From Epiperipatus broadwayi (taxonomy: Eukaryota > Onychophora > Udeonychophora > Euonychophora > Peripatidae): a stretch of 64,000 nucleotides of DNA. The notes beneath the pieces were generated by a model, which was not told the origin of the DNA, did no database searches, and saw nothing but the letters and a program-made list of their open reading frames with translations. The position numbers and the translations under genes were made by a program. Positions 11,880 to 25,400 of the stretch are shown piece after piece. Position 1 is the first letter of the stretch; the number at the start of each line of letters is the position of its first letter. Location of the stretch: the NCBI GenBank assembly GCA_028023455.1, contig JAQFVV010012423.1:620001-684000 (forward strand), given 5' to 3'.

Positions 11880-13200
11880 AAGTAGACAGTTTTCTTCAAT
11901 TCTTTTTATTTTTTGTTTTATTCTTTAAAAACTCATAATTTCTATTCTTTTTAAGATCATTTATCAATGCCTTTCTTTTCCCCACTTCTCTTTATTTACT
12001 CCTCCAATTTCTCTTTTTCCAAATAGCTTTCTTAATAAATAATGTTTTTTAGCTTACTCTTTGTATCTCTTCTACATTTTTAATTTTATATTTCTGATAT
12101 TACTTTTATCTTCCTTCAAATCTATATTTTTAAATCTTCTAAATTTTTTTCATCTTATTTTTAATTCCCATATTTCCTTTCATATGAAGTGATATCCCAA
12201 ACAAAATATTTAACAAGCCTCCTTTTTTAAACCTAGTTTCAAATTTTATTTAATATTTTTCAACCTTTTCAAAATTTTTTTTTTTAGCATTACAATTTTT
12301 AATCACTTTTAAGAATTTCATCTCATTATCTATTTTTATTATTTTACTTTGATTTATATTTAGTTTTATCCCAAACTTTGTACAAGTTTATCAATTCTAC
12401 ATAATACTTTGTTAAACATATTTTCATGATCTGCAAGCACAGTTATATTAACAGTGATTTCTAATGACAAACATCATCATTTAACAATTAATTCAAGCAT
12501 ATACTAAACTGAAGGAGAGACAAAACATATGTCTTTATTTTTATACCTAAATCTAATAAAATTTATTTGATATATTTATAAATTTTCTAATAAATGTCTT
12601 TCATTCCAATTTATATTTTATATTTTAAAATATCCCAACAAATTAAACAATTTATTATATCAAATGCCTTTTTAAAATCGTTGAAATTATTATTATTCTC
12701 TCTCTCTCTCCTCTTCATATATCATTCAATTCTCAACATTCTCACTGCATTTTTTATCTCTATTTTTTTTCCTAAATCTAATTGGTTTATTAGATGTAAA
12801 CATGACTAATTTATTGAAATTTTCAAAATTATCTGAAACATCTTAATTGTATATAAAATATATATTTACAAGTAATTTATATAATAAAAATAATGCTATT
12901 TTAACTATAGTAATTATAAATAATTCAGATTTTCCCCATTATGTTTACTCTTATATTTTATTCATCATCCCATTACCAATCAATACTTTTTCTATTACTT
13001 TTTTATAACCTACCATGTTAGGTGCAGTAACATTTAATTCTTTCTTGAATAAATCTTTTATTTGAATTTATTTTGTCAAACAATGTACTATTATTTTACA
13101 TTTGTTTTCTTATCCAATAAATTTGAAATTTTGTCTCTAATATCTCATTCCAATTTATCTAGGCCTATTTTGTTTGTGTGTTTCAGTTTATCATTATTTT
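11880..13200 (-). mobile_element. decayed non-LTR retrotransposon (RT fragments)
   Basis: Reading the minus strand, the stretch around 12690-12600 gives NDFKKAFDIINCLICWDIL, the RT domain with the conserved F-KAFD aspartate followed by the usual L-x-x-x-L helix. Further down the strand, near 12370-12300, is GIKLNINQSKIIKI, which fits the RT segment after the YADD box (GL-x-IN-x-x-KT). Upstream near 13080 is an eroded N-terminal part. Many stops and frameshifts intervene and no full domain is open. The clade is uncertain; the motif spelling resembles Jockey/CR1/RTE-type LINEs. Ends are approximate. Confidence 0.6.
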
Positions 13201-13367
13201 TAAAAAATAATTATACCATGACCAAATTAAAGTAAATTAAATTATTCTGTCTGAATGTCCACATTTACACAAACAACTATATAGTGCAATACACAATTAA
13301 CAAAGATACTACTAAATTCATGGAAAACAATATCAAATATAAAGTTATAATTCACCTCACCATTATT

Positions 13368-13849
13368 GGTCCTGATTTAGTTTGCGCTCATGACCATTTT
13401 GAAATCTAAAAACTCTAACATATTTAACTAATAAATGACATAAATATTGAATAAAATTACTTTAAATTCATATTTTAGAAATTATAAGCTAGTAAAAATA
13501 ATATGCTTTATTTTATTAGGGATTTTTTAAAAAAAAATTATCTTCATAAAATATTTGAAATATGATGGCACAAAGCATCGAAATTTTCAGGGAGGGGGAA
13601 GGATGGTTTGATTGATACAAAGTATTGTCCAAACGTTGCAGAAGTCTTATTAAACCAAGCTTATAATTTCCAGATACAAAAAGATTATACTATATGCCTA
13701 TATGAAATAAAACATTTTTATTAGCTTATAATTTCTAAAATATGAATTTAAAGTACTTTTATTCAATATTTATGTCATTTATCAGTTGGATGTGTTAGTG
13801 GTGGTTTTTAGATTTTAAAATGACCATGAGCACAAACTAAATCGGCACC
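13368..13849. repeat. foldback repeat, about 147-bp arms with 188-bp centre
   Basis: The left arm 13368-13516 and right arm 13705-13849 are reverse complements with roughly 85-90 percent identity by eye. The centre (13517-13704) contains a GGGAGGGGGAAGGATGG patch, unusual for this AT-rich DNA. Such structures are typical of foldback or MITE-type DNA elements. No target-site duplication was identified. Confidence 0.8.
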
Positions 13850-14227
13850 AAAGTTATTTTGTCTATTAACAAAATAAAATATTTATAAAAAAGAAAAATG
13901 TCTATTATAAATATTAATTCTATTCTGTTTAATGATAAAACAACTAGTATGAAAATTTAGATTATATCAGCTTTTTGGTAAGAAAAAACTTAAATATTCA
14001 TAAGACTATGATACAATGTATTAGTAATCTTATTTGCTATTCTGATATTTTTTTTTAATTAAACATTTCACGAAAGAACTTAATAGATACAATATTTAAT
14101 TTTATATCGATTTTTGATAATTTAATCTTGGAAATGCAATTGTGGAAGATTTCTTAAAATAAATATTTTAACCAATCAGCTATGAAAGTGAAATTTAGAG
14201 TTTTCCATTGATATGTTTTTATTTTTA

Positions 14228-14309
14228 TTAGAACTGCTTTTTCTCTCTTTATTTTAATATATTAAACTATTAGAACTGCTTTTTCTCTCTTTATTTTAAT
14301 ATATTAAAC
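14228..14309. repeat. 41-bp unit, two tandem copies
   Basis: Units 14228-14268 and 14269-14309 (TTAGAACTGC...) appear identical, indicating a recent duplication. Confidence 0.92.
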
Positions 14310-14482
14310 TAAGTCAATTTATATGATAATTCAAGAATTTTATTTAAAAATATTAATTTGAATTTTATAAAAGAATGTATCTTTGCCTATATACATATTC
14401 AATCATATCTCTATCCATTTATTCAGTTATCTATCTACTTGCTATCTTTCAATGTTTATCTATCTATATCTATGTAATATTG

Positions 14483-14720
14483 TAGAATAAATACTAAAAA
14501 ATTCAATATGCTTATATACATATTAGCCAGTTTATACGCCATCGTAAGTAGCAATCAACCATCACTCAATATGGCATAAAATACTATAAGTTGGATATAA
14601 CAAAGATTTTATTTTAGATAGGCATATTGAATTTTTTAGTATTTCTTCTAGAATATTTTGATTATATTTATTTCGTTTGATATTATATATCTGTATATAT
14701 AAACAAAATATTTAATAATA
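14483..14720. repeat. foldback ends and dispersed repeat family member
   Basis: A 33-bp inverted repeat (14483-14515 and 14618-14650, two mismatches) brackets about 100 bp. The segment 14570-14690 also matches 43592-43715 and, more weakly, the arms of the long inverted repeat at 22 kb. So the sequence belongs to a family with at least four copies in the window. No coding potential. Confidence 0.65.
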
Positions 14721-17700
14721 CTACGTAGTTCAGCACAGTGATAACATGATGAAAGTAAAAACTAAAGATACTCTGATCACAGCTCTTCTGTCATTTCTGG
14801 TTCTCAATCTATGATTTTCTGATTATAAATATATATATATTGTTTGACTAATTTTTTGATTATTTTGATTAGTTCCCCTAAAATCATAGCCATATGGATT
14901 GAAATATAATCTGTAACTTTAGACACTCAAATGTCACATGACTCCCTAAGAAACTAACCATTTGATCATTAATATTTAAAAAAACTTCCTTTGAATGTAT
15001 AATAAATTCTTGTTTTTAAATCATAATAACTAGTTAAAGTTGCTGTAATGTATTATCAATAGAATAAAATAAGTTTTTTATTTTTATTTTAAAGTTTTGT
15101 TATGATGAACTATTAATTAGTCACTTAGTAATATAAAAGATCCACTACTGTGAATATGATTAACAAAGAAACTTATTTAAATAACATATCGCTGTAACAA
15201 TTTCTTCTTGTGAATAGATAAACTATTATTTACTTATTTAAATCGTAATAACTCGTTTTAAATTAAATACAATAACAGATTTTACTTCTTGTAAATATGA
15301 AACTAAATGCATTTTGCCAATTGATTTTATTTTCACATCTTTTGAATTTACTTTTGATAAAATTTAATATTTAATAAAATCTCTTCTTTAAAATTGCTTA
15401 TAAATTTTTAAAAATAAAATAAAATTACTTAATTCAAATTTCTTTTTTTCTTGTGATAGTAAAATGAGTTTAACATGTTTGCAATTTTTTTTATCGTTAA
15501 ATAAAAGTCTTTTGTAAAATTATATTTCTCTGAGCAAAAAAAGAGTCTATTTTCTTTTAATCTGAAAATTATATAGCAAGACATTGTGATCCATATATTT
15601 TTTATTCTTATGAATAATTTTAAAATGTTTCCTTATTGATATTTTATGAGTTGATTATATTCAGATATTAAACTTTATTCTGTCATAATACATCCTTTTT
15701 TATTTGTAAAATGGTTTAAAAATAAAAGATTTTCCTAGCAAAAAAAGGAAACAAAAGAAAATTTTTAAAAATAATTGAGCTAAACTTTTCCATTAAACTT
15801 TAACATATATATCTATTGTTCATTTCAGATTTCTTATAATAATAGTTTTAATAAAATATTAATTATAACTTTTATAAAAGAATGACTTGTAGCTGCTTCA
15901 AGTTATAAAAATACTCTCATTTGTTTAGAAGTAAAAGAAACTTATTTTATTTATAGACATATTGATTACTTGGCAAGAGATACAAAATTTTTGCTATGAT
16001 TCTGAATTGATTTTATTTTTAAAACATTTTCAATAAAAAGGCACTTCCAAAGTGTAGAAAAAAGTGGCAGTTTTGAAAAATATAAAGAGCCAATGGCTAT
16101 TTTTGTCATTTTCAAAATATATTTTTTATATATACATAAGATTATGTGTAACTGGTCAAAACTATTCTATTAAGATCACATATATAAACCTGTTTCAAAT
16201 AAATATAAAATGCATATTAATGTAAAATATTATTAAGTGGTTCGTTGCTGAGGAGATCATGTGACTTGAACATCTGAAATAATTTTTATCCAGGAGCCTT
16301 ACTATTAAAAATCTTTCATTCTATCACTAAGCTAAACCATTTAAACATAGATTAATATATATACACACAAAATTAAGTTTATTTGAAGATTTTCACAGAA
16401 CAAAGATGATTGTTTATGAAGGTTTGATGGAAAGTTCTATGTATATTATTTAAAATTATCATGATTGAATTTACCAAACACTTGAAATAAACTTTGGTAT
16501 TCTGTATTCCCATATTGTAACATCTGAACCCTTATAATACATGTTGTCAATAAAATAAAACAATTTTATAGAAAAAGAATTAAAATTAAAAAGTTATTAA
16601 CATTTCTCTGTGATAATATATAGATTAAACAAGAAAAAGAATCATAGATAGAAATGATAAAAATTAATCTTTAAGTGTACACAGATTTATATATGAAAAT
16701 ATTTTCAGTGCATACCATTATCTGAAATAAATATTAAATATCAAAACATTTCAAATGGCACTAATACATTCATCCATAGGGTGCATACCTGAAAATCTCT
16801 TAACATTTGAGGTGATTTGATATTAGATTTACATTGATCTTTTAAGGAAAATATAGTAGTTGAAAATAAATTTTAAAATAAAATAATTGGAAGATTAATT
16901 AATTATTCATAAAATCATGTGTGATGTTCGAACACCAGAAATGTCTGTTAGAGCTTTGATTCTGAAATCTTTAGTTTTTCGGTCTCTCACTCTACAAACT
17001 GCATAATGATAAATGGTGATTTAACTTATATCTTTTTAAGTTAATTTGGGGAGATATTCTGTTAATTAAAGTCACTCAATGCTGAACATTTTTTGGGAGA
17101 GGAAATAGAATGGTGAAGGAGACTTCTTTTATTGAAAAAAAAAGTTAAACAAAAATAAAACTATAAGATTTTATGATAAACCAAGATTTTCTACTCTAAT
17201 GCTTTCTACGGTAATGGTGTGTCATTAATGATTGCCATATGTTAGATGAGACTAGAATATCTAACTGTCCCTGACTTATCATATATTGTGTAAACAAAAT
17301 AATTAATTGGTGTATTATTATAGAATTTTATAAAAATATTTTTGTAAGATTGTTAAAAGTGCAATAAAAAGAAAAAAAATGACCAGAAAGGTTAATTACT
17401 GTATAACAGATTTCTAAAAATAAAAATAAGAGAAAAATGAAATTAGTAGGTCATTTTTAAATTAATTAATTTAAAACTACTAAGTGTAAGTGAGCTGGAA
17501 TATGAAAGCTGTTGATTAAGTAAAATTAAAAAAAGAAAATGTATGTTATTTATATTCTACCAGAAATTGTGAATACTCTTTCAAGCTGAGAAAATGGTGA
17601 TCATGTGTTGTTTAATGGTTTGGTACCAATTCTTCTCAATAGTATTATGGTGACTGTGGTTATTAAAGAACCAAAGAGATCAAAAAGTATGGATGTTGAA

Positions 17701-20548
17701 CTGAGTTCAGATCTATATGACTATACAAGCTAATGAGATTGAAAATATTATTGTGTTTAGCTTGAAAACATTATTGTGTTTTCATTTTGGACTCAAAGCT
17801 AAGGTATAAGATGGCTGCTGAAAGATTGCATTAAATCCTAAGATCTAGGTGTAATGATCTCAGATCCAAGGCTCTTCATTTATGAAAGCCACAAGCTAAA
17901 AACTAGTCTGAAGATAAAGCCTTAGATAGGGATTTTATTAATAAACAATCCTGCATCCATTGATTATTCTGGCTTGCACTGAGTGGCACTACTAAATGGA
18001 GAGTTTTACCTCCGATTAAAAAGTCTTATAAGATTAAAATGAGCAGAGTTGTAATAAAAACCTACAAAAAAGAATTATACTAATGAAATGTGTACTATAC
18101 ATTAAAATGTAGCTTCTTCAATATTAAATAACATTTTGATTGATTTACTGAGCAATACTTCAACTTGATATTGATTTTAGCATATTAACAAACTTTTTTT
18201 TCCAATCAGTGTCTTCACATCAAGAAATACACACACATCCTAAAGATTTATAAAAAAAAATTACTCAATACACAAATAAGTTCATTTCTAATTTATGAGT
18301 TAAAAAATACATTAAAAGTATGGCATCATTTTCTCCACAATCAGTTCTATGCTCTTTGATGCTGTTATTTTAGAAAAAAACTATGTCTAATATTTTTAAA
18401 AATAAAGATCAGAATAGATATAAAAGTTGATTGCAGAAAAATTCTCTATATTTCTTACCATAGTTACATTGTGACACCTCTTACCTATACTAATGATTTT
18501 ATTGCCTAATTTGAGATTGTATCTAATATGAAATTAGTGGAGAATATCTAAAATCATATTTAGTCAGTGAAATCAATTTATCTTTTATATTAAAAGGCAA
18601 GATATTTAACTGATTAAAAAAACTAAGTAACTACATATTAAGTAATTATCTCAATAAATTAGTTATTAATCAAATCTAAAGGAAATTAAAACAAAATTAA
18701 TTCATTTCATTTTTACAAAGATACAAAATCAAGGTTTTTAATACTATCTTAATAAACATAATAAATTAATTGATTTTATAACTCTATTTGCTATTATTTA
18801 CTCTCTACTCTCAATAAAATAATTTTCTATAGTATCGTTATGCAGTAGGCTGTAACACCCGTGGTAACATCATCCACTGCCTTTATTTGACTACTATTGG
18901 AAAAAAATATATAATAAATTATTTTTAAAAATCAGAAACTTATAAAAAAAAAGTATAATACTCAGATATAATATTTTATTATAAACAATTTTATTACCTC
19001 TATGCAAAAAAAAATATGTGCAAATATAAATATAATTTTAACAACGTTGTATTGGTAATTATGTATATATATTTAAAAGTGCTGTATTTTTTTTTTTTTG
19101 CTTTTCTGTCTTGGTCTTTTTCTTAATTGTTTTAATTTATTAAAGAAATTTAATTAATGCCTTGGAAGAGATTGTTTACATGTTTTTAATTTTCAGACAA
19201 CTTCTATTACTATAACTTTTTTGGGAAAAGAGTGTCCCTAAAATCTTTTAGATTTCTTCCGTTGTTTTTTTAAAAATTAGAAACAAACTCATTATAAAAG
19301 ATGTAATTTTAATTAATTATTTTTGTTTTAAATAACGGAATTATTTTATAGATGTACGCACATCCAATATTCTCTCTCTTTATATATGTGTGTTAAAATG
19401 TTTTAACAGTATTTATGTATTAATCCGGTGGTGAAATTTTAATCTTCATTACTTATGTTTATTTATGATTTCTAATAAAGTTGTAAATAACCCCACTTTC
19501 TGTATTAATGGCAATATATTTAGTGGTAAAAGATGGCTAGATTTAAAGCATAAGTAGGTCAGTGGTAGTTAGAAATTAAATAATATATAGTAGGTATAAA
19601 AATACTTCAGAGATCTTCAACAATTTATCTTTGGAAGTTAAATTTACTTACTTACTTACTTACTTAAGTACTACCACATATTTAGCAATCATAGATAATC
19701 ATAATGATTTTAATGAAAACCAAAATTTCACTACTGGACCAATACATAAGTACCGTTTTAATTATATATTTATAATGAAAAAAATATTACATATATTATT
19801 CACTTAATATATATATATATATAGCATTTTATATTATTCATGGATCCACATTACTCAAGTGTATTCTTGAGACCAATTGACATAGATGTGACAACCCTAT
19901 TGTATTTGGAATAACTTCTTGAACATTCTTTCACTAAGTATGTTAGTTTTGTCAAACTTTGTATATTCTTAATTTTATGCTTTTTATATCAAAGCAAACA
20001 TTTTTTATATTTTAACTAAAATTACTTTTAATTTTTATGATTCCAGAATTTTAAATAATAAACCAAAATCATTCTGAGCATTTAATCTGGAATTTGCATA
20101 TTTTAATTTAAAAGATAAGTTTGATTTACAATCATTGGCAAAATGATCATACAAGGTTATTAAAATAGTCAAATATCTATCTCCATTATAATTTTGTCAT
20201 TTCATTTTTAAATTTATTAAAATTTATTCAAATTTTAATGAGTGCATAGTTTCATTTGATTCCTTTTAAGTTTGTTTTATGGATTAATTTATACTAATTT
20301 TTTATTAACAATAGATTTAATTTCAACTTCAAATATAGTTTTGGCCTACATCAAATGAGATATTTTATCCATTCAAAAGTGTCAAAACTTTAATAAAGTC
20401 AGACAGAAAATCTTCAGCCATCTTAAATAATGTCTTACTTTTCATGCTTTTTACATGTAATTTGTTATCTGTAAAACTATTTTTTTTAATTATAATAAAA
20501 ACTTTATTAACAAAATAAATATTTATAATTTATACAAGTAATTAAACA
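14721..20548. other. long AT-rich stretch without recognisable genes
   Basis: Both strands contain stops every few dozen codons and I recognised no conserved motif. Around 15017 and 15237 a short block (TTAAATC-TAATAACT-GTT) recurs. The 17560-18060 part is slightly richer in G and C but does not read as a known protein. The region may be intronic or intergenic. Confidence 0.5.
19644..19664. repeat. (TTAC)n microsatellite
   Basis: About five TTAC/ACTT units in a row. Confidence 0.9.
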
Positions 20549-20762
20549 AATGATAAATATATGTTGCAGTTTTATATACTGAAACCAAAGAATTTGATAT
20601 ATTCCACTATTAAGATGAAAAAGGTTCCAGGCTATTAAATAGTTGTCTTCAACTCAATGATAAATATATGTTGCAGTTTTATATACTGAAACCAAAGAAT
20701 TTGATATATTCCACTATTAAGATGAAAAAGGTTCCAGGCTATTAAATAGTTGTCTTCAACTC
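20549..20762. repeat. 107-bp unit, two identical tandem copies
   Basis: 20549-20655 and 20656-20762 read the same base for base, the clearest recent tandem duplication in the window. The unit includes TTCCAGGCTATTAAATAG and has no long open frame. Confidence 0.95.
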
Positions 20763-20765
20763 AAG

Positions 20766-22016
20766 GAGATTGACCTGTAATTATGTAATGGAAGGAGAAT
20801 CTAAGACATCAAGCAAATGCAACTCAAATGAGTAAAGTACGTAACAAAATGTTTGATTAGCATAAGGAATAAACCACCAAAAGAATTCCAACTTTTACCC
20901 AAGACAAATGTTTATCTGATAATCTCATATTCAGTTATTCCAGTACCACCCCAGATTTGATTCATCATCTTTTTTGACAAGTATCTCAGACATTGATTGA
21001 AATAAGAAAAAGTACATGGCGTTAAAGACTGTATTTTAATTAAATGAAATAAATAATTTTTAAAAAATTTAAAAGTATTTACCAACAAATGTTTGTCTTG
21101 GCTTGCAATGTAAATTTAAATGACTATTATTTTAATATATTTATCAGTTATTAATTTAATTTTTATATCTATTATTAACTGTATTAGTGACATTTAAATT
21201 ATCTATATGCTACAAAAATTAGTTTATGTAAATCAAATTTATTTCAAATTTTTTTATTATATATAATTTTTATTCTTAGAGAAATAAAGCTTTTTACTGA
21301 ACAAAAAATTTTCTACATTAGAAATTTTATATAAAACTTAGATGTAAAATTATGCAAACATTAATAGCACTGCTATTACATTAAAATTGTTTGTATTATT
21401 TTATACATTTTTTCCCCATTGAAATTCTCAGAAGTGCTAGCTTTTTATTTTGTTTTTTCTCCCTTCAATTTTATTTAAAGATTTTTTAAAAAAAATTGAT
21501 TAAAGAAATCAAAAATAATTAAAATGAACATGATATAAATAAATATAATTTTTAATTACTTTAAAAAATGTTATGAAGCAAAATATTATATTAAAATGAC
21601 ATGAAAGCATTTATTTATTAAAAATATTTAATTATTTTTTTAGTATTTAAAATTAAAAGAAAATAATAATTAAGTTTATTTTACTATAAAAAGTAAATAT
21701 TACTTAATTAAAATGAGTAAAATATTTATATTTTAATGAATAAAACATTTGAATGATTTAATTTTTTTATTATTACAGAATTTTTATCTCATTTCAGTTG
21801 AATTCTTAAGTTATCTTAATTAGTAAATAGAATGCCTTCAGCTGTTAAACTTTATTTACTTTTAAACAAAGTACAAAACTATCCATTTAAGCATCATCTG
21901 TTTACAAGTCTCTCCCTTCCCCATTCATTGATTAATATCTTAATATCTATACAGATATTTTAGTATGCAAATTATGAATTATTGGCAAGTTTTAGGCAAA
22001 CTTTTTGTACACTTAC
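20766..22016. other. AT-rich stretch without recognisable genes
   Basis: No motif, boundary or open frame of interest was seen between the 107-bp duplication and the long inverted repeat. Confidence 0.55.
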
Positions 22017-22861
22017 ATGTAATATAGGATATATGAGCACAGACTTTCCATGACCCACCACTCTCCACTCTATCCAATATACACTGATATACCCAAACAC
22101 ATATATGTTGAAAAGATAAATAATCACCAATATATATATTTCATGCTAAACCAGCAATCATCAGTTGGTCCAGATTATCATCTCTACACATATATACTAT
22201 AAGTGCTCAGCTATATATTAAGATAGACAATCCTCCTACTTTAATGGACAGGCTTCAATCTACTCCACACTCCAACTCTTCAACCGTCCATCCAATTGAA
22301 AATCTGATGATGGAATGCTCAAAGGCCATCCTGAGGCCAAGATTCTTGTCACACCCATGTTGACCTAAGGTCAATCTGAACCCCACATGTACAGGACATA
22401 ATCCATTTAATACATATGCAAGGATGGGTAGAAATCTCTACAATGTAATAACTGCCCATCCTTGCATATGTATTAAATGGATTGTCCTGTACATGTGGGT
22501 TCAGATTCACCTTAGGTCAACATGGGTGTGACAAGAATCTCAGCTTCAGGGTGGCTTTGAGCATTCCATCGTCAGATTGTCAATTGGATGGATGGTTGAA
22601 GAGTTGGAGTGTGGAGTAGATTGAAGCCTGTCCATTAAAGTAGGAGGATTGTCTATCTTAATATATAGCTGAGCACTTATAGTATATATGTGTAGAGATG
22701 ATAATCTGGACCAACTGATGATTGCTGGTTTAGCATGAAATATGTATATTGGTGATTATTTATCTTTTCAACATATATGTGTTGGGTGTATCAGTGTATA
22801 TTGGATAGAGTGGAGAGTGGTGGGTCATGGAAAGTCTGTGCTCATATATCCTATATTACAT
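22017..22861. repeat. long near-perfect inverted repeat (two arms of about 410 bp)
   Basis: The left arm 22017-22428 and right arm 22455-22861 are reverse complements with only scattered substitutions and small indels, separated by a 26-nt centre (22429-22454). A transcript through it would fold into a hairpin of about 400 bp of duplex, a natural source of endogenous siRNA if transcribed. Parts of the arm (around 22695-22800) match other repeats near 55890 and, inverted, 43500-43585. So the arms look like two head-to-head copies of a dispersed repeat, or one foldback transposon. No coding frame was recognised. High arm identity implies recent origin or gene conversion between arms. Confidence 0.92.
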
Positions 22862-24242
22862 ATATATATAGATGCAGGTATATTAATAAGCCTGTGTTTC
22901 AGTTATTACACTTACATATAAATTGATATGGAAGTGAAATAAAAATAGAATTCTACTAACATACATATATGTATATATAAAATAATACATAATAAATTGG
23001 ACCTTCAAATCATCTTGATTAATGTCCATGAATTTGGTAATTATTGTCTTTCATAGATAGTTTTTATCTCTTTAGGTCATCCTTCTTCAGTAAGTCATAT
23101 ATCACTTGCAGGAACTTTTTGGTGATGTGTTTGAAATGATCTTACTTCCATCTTCTGTAGTCATTTTTCTTCTGGATCCATCTAGACATTTAAGGCAGGA
23201 TATTTGGTGTTTGTTTAGGCATTCTGCTAGTGAATATTAAACCATTGTACTTTTTATGGTTAGGGACAATAGCACTCCAGCCCTATAGCAATGTCAAATT
23301 AGCCAGAATACATTGCTCAGCAGTTCATAAAATATTTAAATTTCCTTAATTTTCTATTTTATATTTAATGGATTATAAAAAAAAAAATTATTTCATCATT
23401 TATATATATGCTGATGATGTTCTATTTCTCTATTTTATCCATGTCCTAATAATAGCACAGTTTTTATTTTAAATGTTAATCTAAAATCAATTCAATTATT
23501 TTTTATCCAATCACATGAATCTATCAAAAAAAATTTTCTGTTTAAATATTGGCTATAATTTTTTATAAATTTTGTGCTATGAAGATTATATGAATAATTT
23601 GAAATGTTCGAATTAGTCGTCCATATTTTTTTGGATTCGAACCTTCGATTTTGAGATGTTGGTGTTATACAGCTATTATATTCTCCTGAAAATAATAAAA
23701 GATGGCAGAAATGAACTGGATTTGCTTTTATACTGGACTTAGTTTCTGGTGTTTAGTATACTAAATTTTTTCTTTTCTTTTCCATAGCTGTAGCTGTCTA
23801 TTGTTACGTATATCACATTGATTGTAAGTAAAAATAAAATTATGTAATAGAATTCTACTTTCACCTTTTACACTTGGTCACCCAGTAACTGGCTTGACAT
23901 TAGCTCATTACTATGTTTACTGAGTTTATGTCTTGTGTTATAACATAAAATACATTGACATTTAATTCATTATTGGTATACATATATATTTGTATGATTT
24001 CTTTAACTGGTTTTTTGTTATTCTTTTATTAGATAAGGAAAATTAATCTATTGTGACATTTACTTAATATGGAATTTAATAAAATAAATGTTTGTTGTGC
24101 ATATATATGTGTGTGTATGTTTAGTTTATAAAATGGTAATGCAAGCTCAACCACCTATTAGTTAATGTTACATTTTAAGTGAGTTTGATTTGGTGGTGTG
24201 AGTAAATAAAGGCTGAACTCAAATGGATTATAAGCTACCCTT

Positions 24243-24245
<3 letters not shown>
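22862..24245. other. AT-rich stretch; possible tRNA-like relic only
   Basis: No protein motif was recognised. The single notable site is a perfect B-box-like motif at 23634-23644 on the minus strand, described separately. Confidence 0.5.
23630..23695 (-). other. tRNA-like relic (possible old SINE head)
   Basis: On the minus strand, GGTTCGAATCC matches the tRNA B box exactly and is preceded about 35 nt upstream by TAGCTGTATAAC, a weak A box. The flanking bases do not pair into an acceptor stem, so this is not a functional tRNA. It may be an old tRNA-derived SINE or chance. Confidence 0.3.
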
Positions 24246-24276
<31 letters not shown>

Positions 24277-24348
24277 TGAATGTTAAATACATTTATATAT
24301 ATATATATATATATATATCACTGAATGTTAAATACATTTCTCTGCAAT
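24246..24348. repeat. (TA)n microsatellite duplicated with a 22-bp tag
   Basis: Two TA runs are each followed by TCACTGAATGTTAAATACAT, so the pair is a tandem duplication of TA run plus tag, about 50 bp per unit. Confidence 0.9.
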
Positions 24349-24349
24349 T

Positions 24350-25400
24350 TCAAACTATTTAGACTGGTCTGATTCAGCATGGTTGAGTCAGGGGGCATGG
24401 GTCTTCATTTGACTTGGTTTATCTGTAGAAATTGGTGGTGATCATTCCCACACCCAGAAAAGGGATGTCTGGGTGTGGCTTGAGAGTCACTGTTCCTGCA
24501 TGGACTTTGCCTTGATAGGCTGCCATATCATCCTTGATGGATTGCTTGCATTCGGTGTTGACTTGTGTTCAATGAATCAGGGTATGCTACATCATGTATT
24601 TTAGGGCATGTGAAAGGCAGTTGGTCTGCTTTGGGTCACCACAAATTTTTGTTACATTGATGGAGTTTTGTTGTAATATTTTGTAGGCATGAGGCTGCAC
24701 TCCTCTTTCCTGCCTCAGGGGTAGATGGTGGTGGCCATTGGGTGCCTGGTTTTTAGTGGGCACTATTGGCAATCATTGCCACTACCCATAAAACCTGCTG
24801 GTAGGGTACAGGGTCAAAGTTTCAGTACTGTTTCCACTTTTATGGGCTGTTGCACCCCCCTTGTTATGTTGGTTTTGAGCAGTGCAGATTTGTGCTCATT
24901 ACTTGTTAGCTTTTCCCTAGTTGGCATCAAAATTTTGGGAAAATAGACTGAATATGGTCCCTGCCCATTTGGACTGTTGAATTGGGAGATAGAGGTACCT
25001 GTAATGGACTTGGTATTGTTTGGCTGCAGGTCAAGAGTTTAATGTTTAATGGCCTTGGTGCCTTGGACCTCATTGCCTGTTGTGGTTGGTGCAATGCTGG
25101 ATGTCCACCTATTCAGCTGAAGCATTTGGATCTTTGCTTTGAGGCCCCAGGGATGGGGATCATTGGGCAATGGATAACTTCTTGGTGGTTGGGCCATGTA
25201 GACCCATGGACAGATACATATTAAACAAGATTATAGTAACCCTTTTATGGATGTAATTGTTATTGGCGGTATGTTCCTTTTGTAAACCTAGTTAATAATT
25301 GTTTTACCTTTGTAACATTGAATGCTTTGTAATCATCAGCAGGTAAGTAGACCCAAAAATTTATGTAATCTTTTATTTAATAAAGGTTACTTTTGAAACT
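24350..25400. other. GC-richer, CpG-poor block with a retroelement-like 3' end
   Basis: This kilobase is clearly richer in G and C than its surroundings, with many TG/CA and few CG dinucleotides (I saw about two), the pattern left by methylation-driven decay. The plus strand is G/T-biased. Frames on both strands (24587-24772 minus; 24725-24946 and 24982-25224 plus) are open for 60-80 codons but none shows a domain I recognise. The plus strand ends with AATAAA at 25379-25384 followed by GG-ACTTTTGAAAC, close to AATAAAG...TTTTGAAAC at the 3' ends of the LINE copies at 53.9 and 63.6 kb. It is probably an eroded retroelement on the plus strand; a host 3' exon is the alternative. Confidence 0.4.

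Noticed and set aside
24587-24772. Minus-strand 61-codon frame in the GC-richer block
   Set aside because: Normal-looking composition but no recognised domain, and the 3' end signals lie on the plus strand; kept only as part of the block description.
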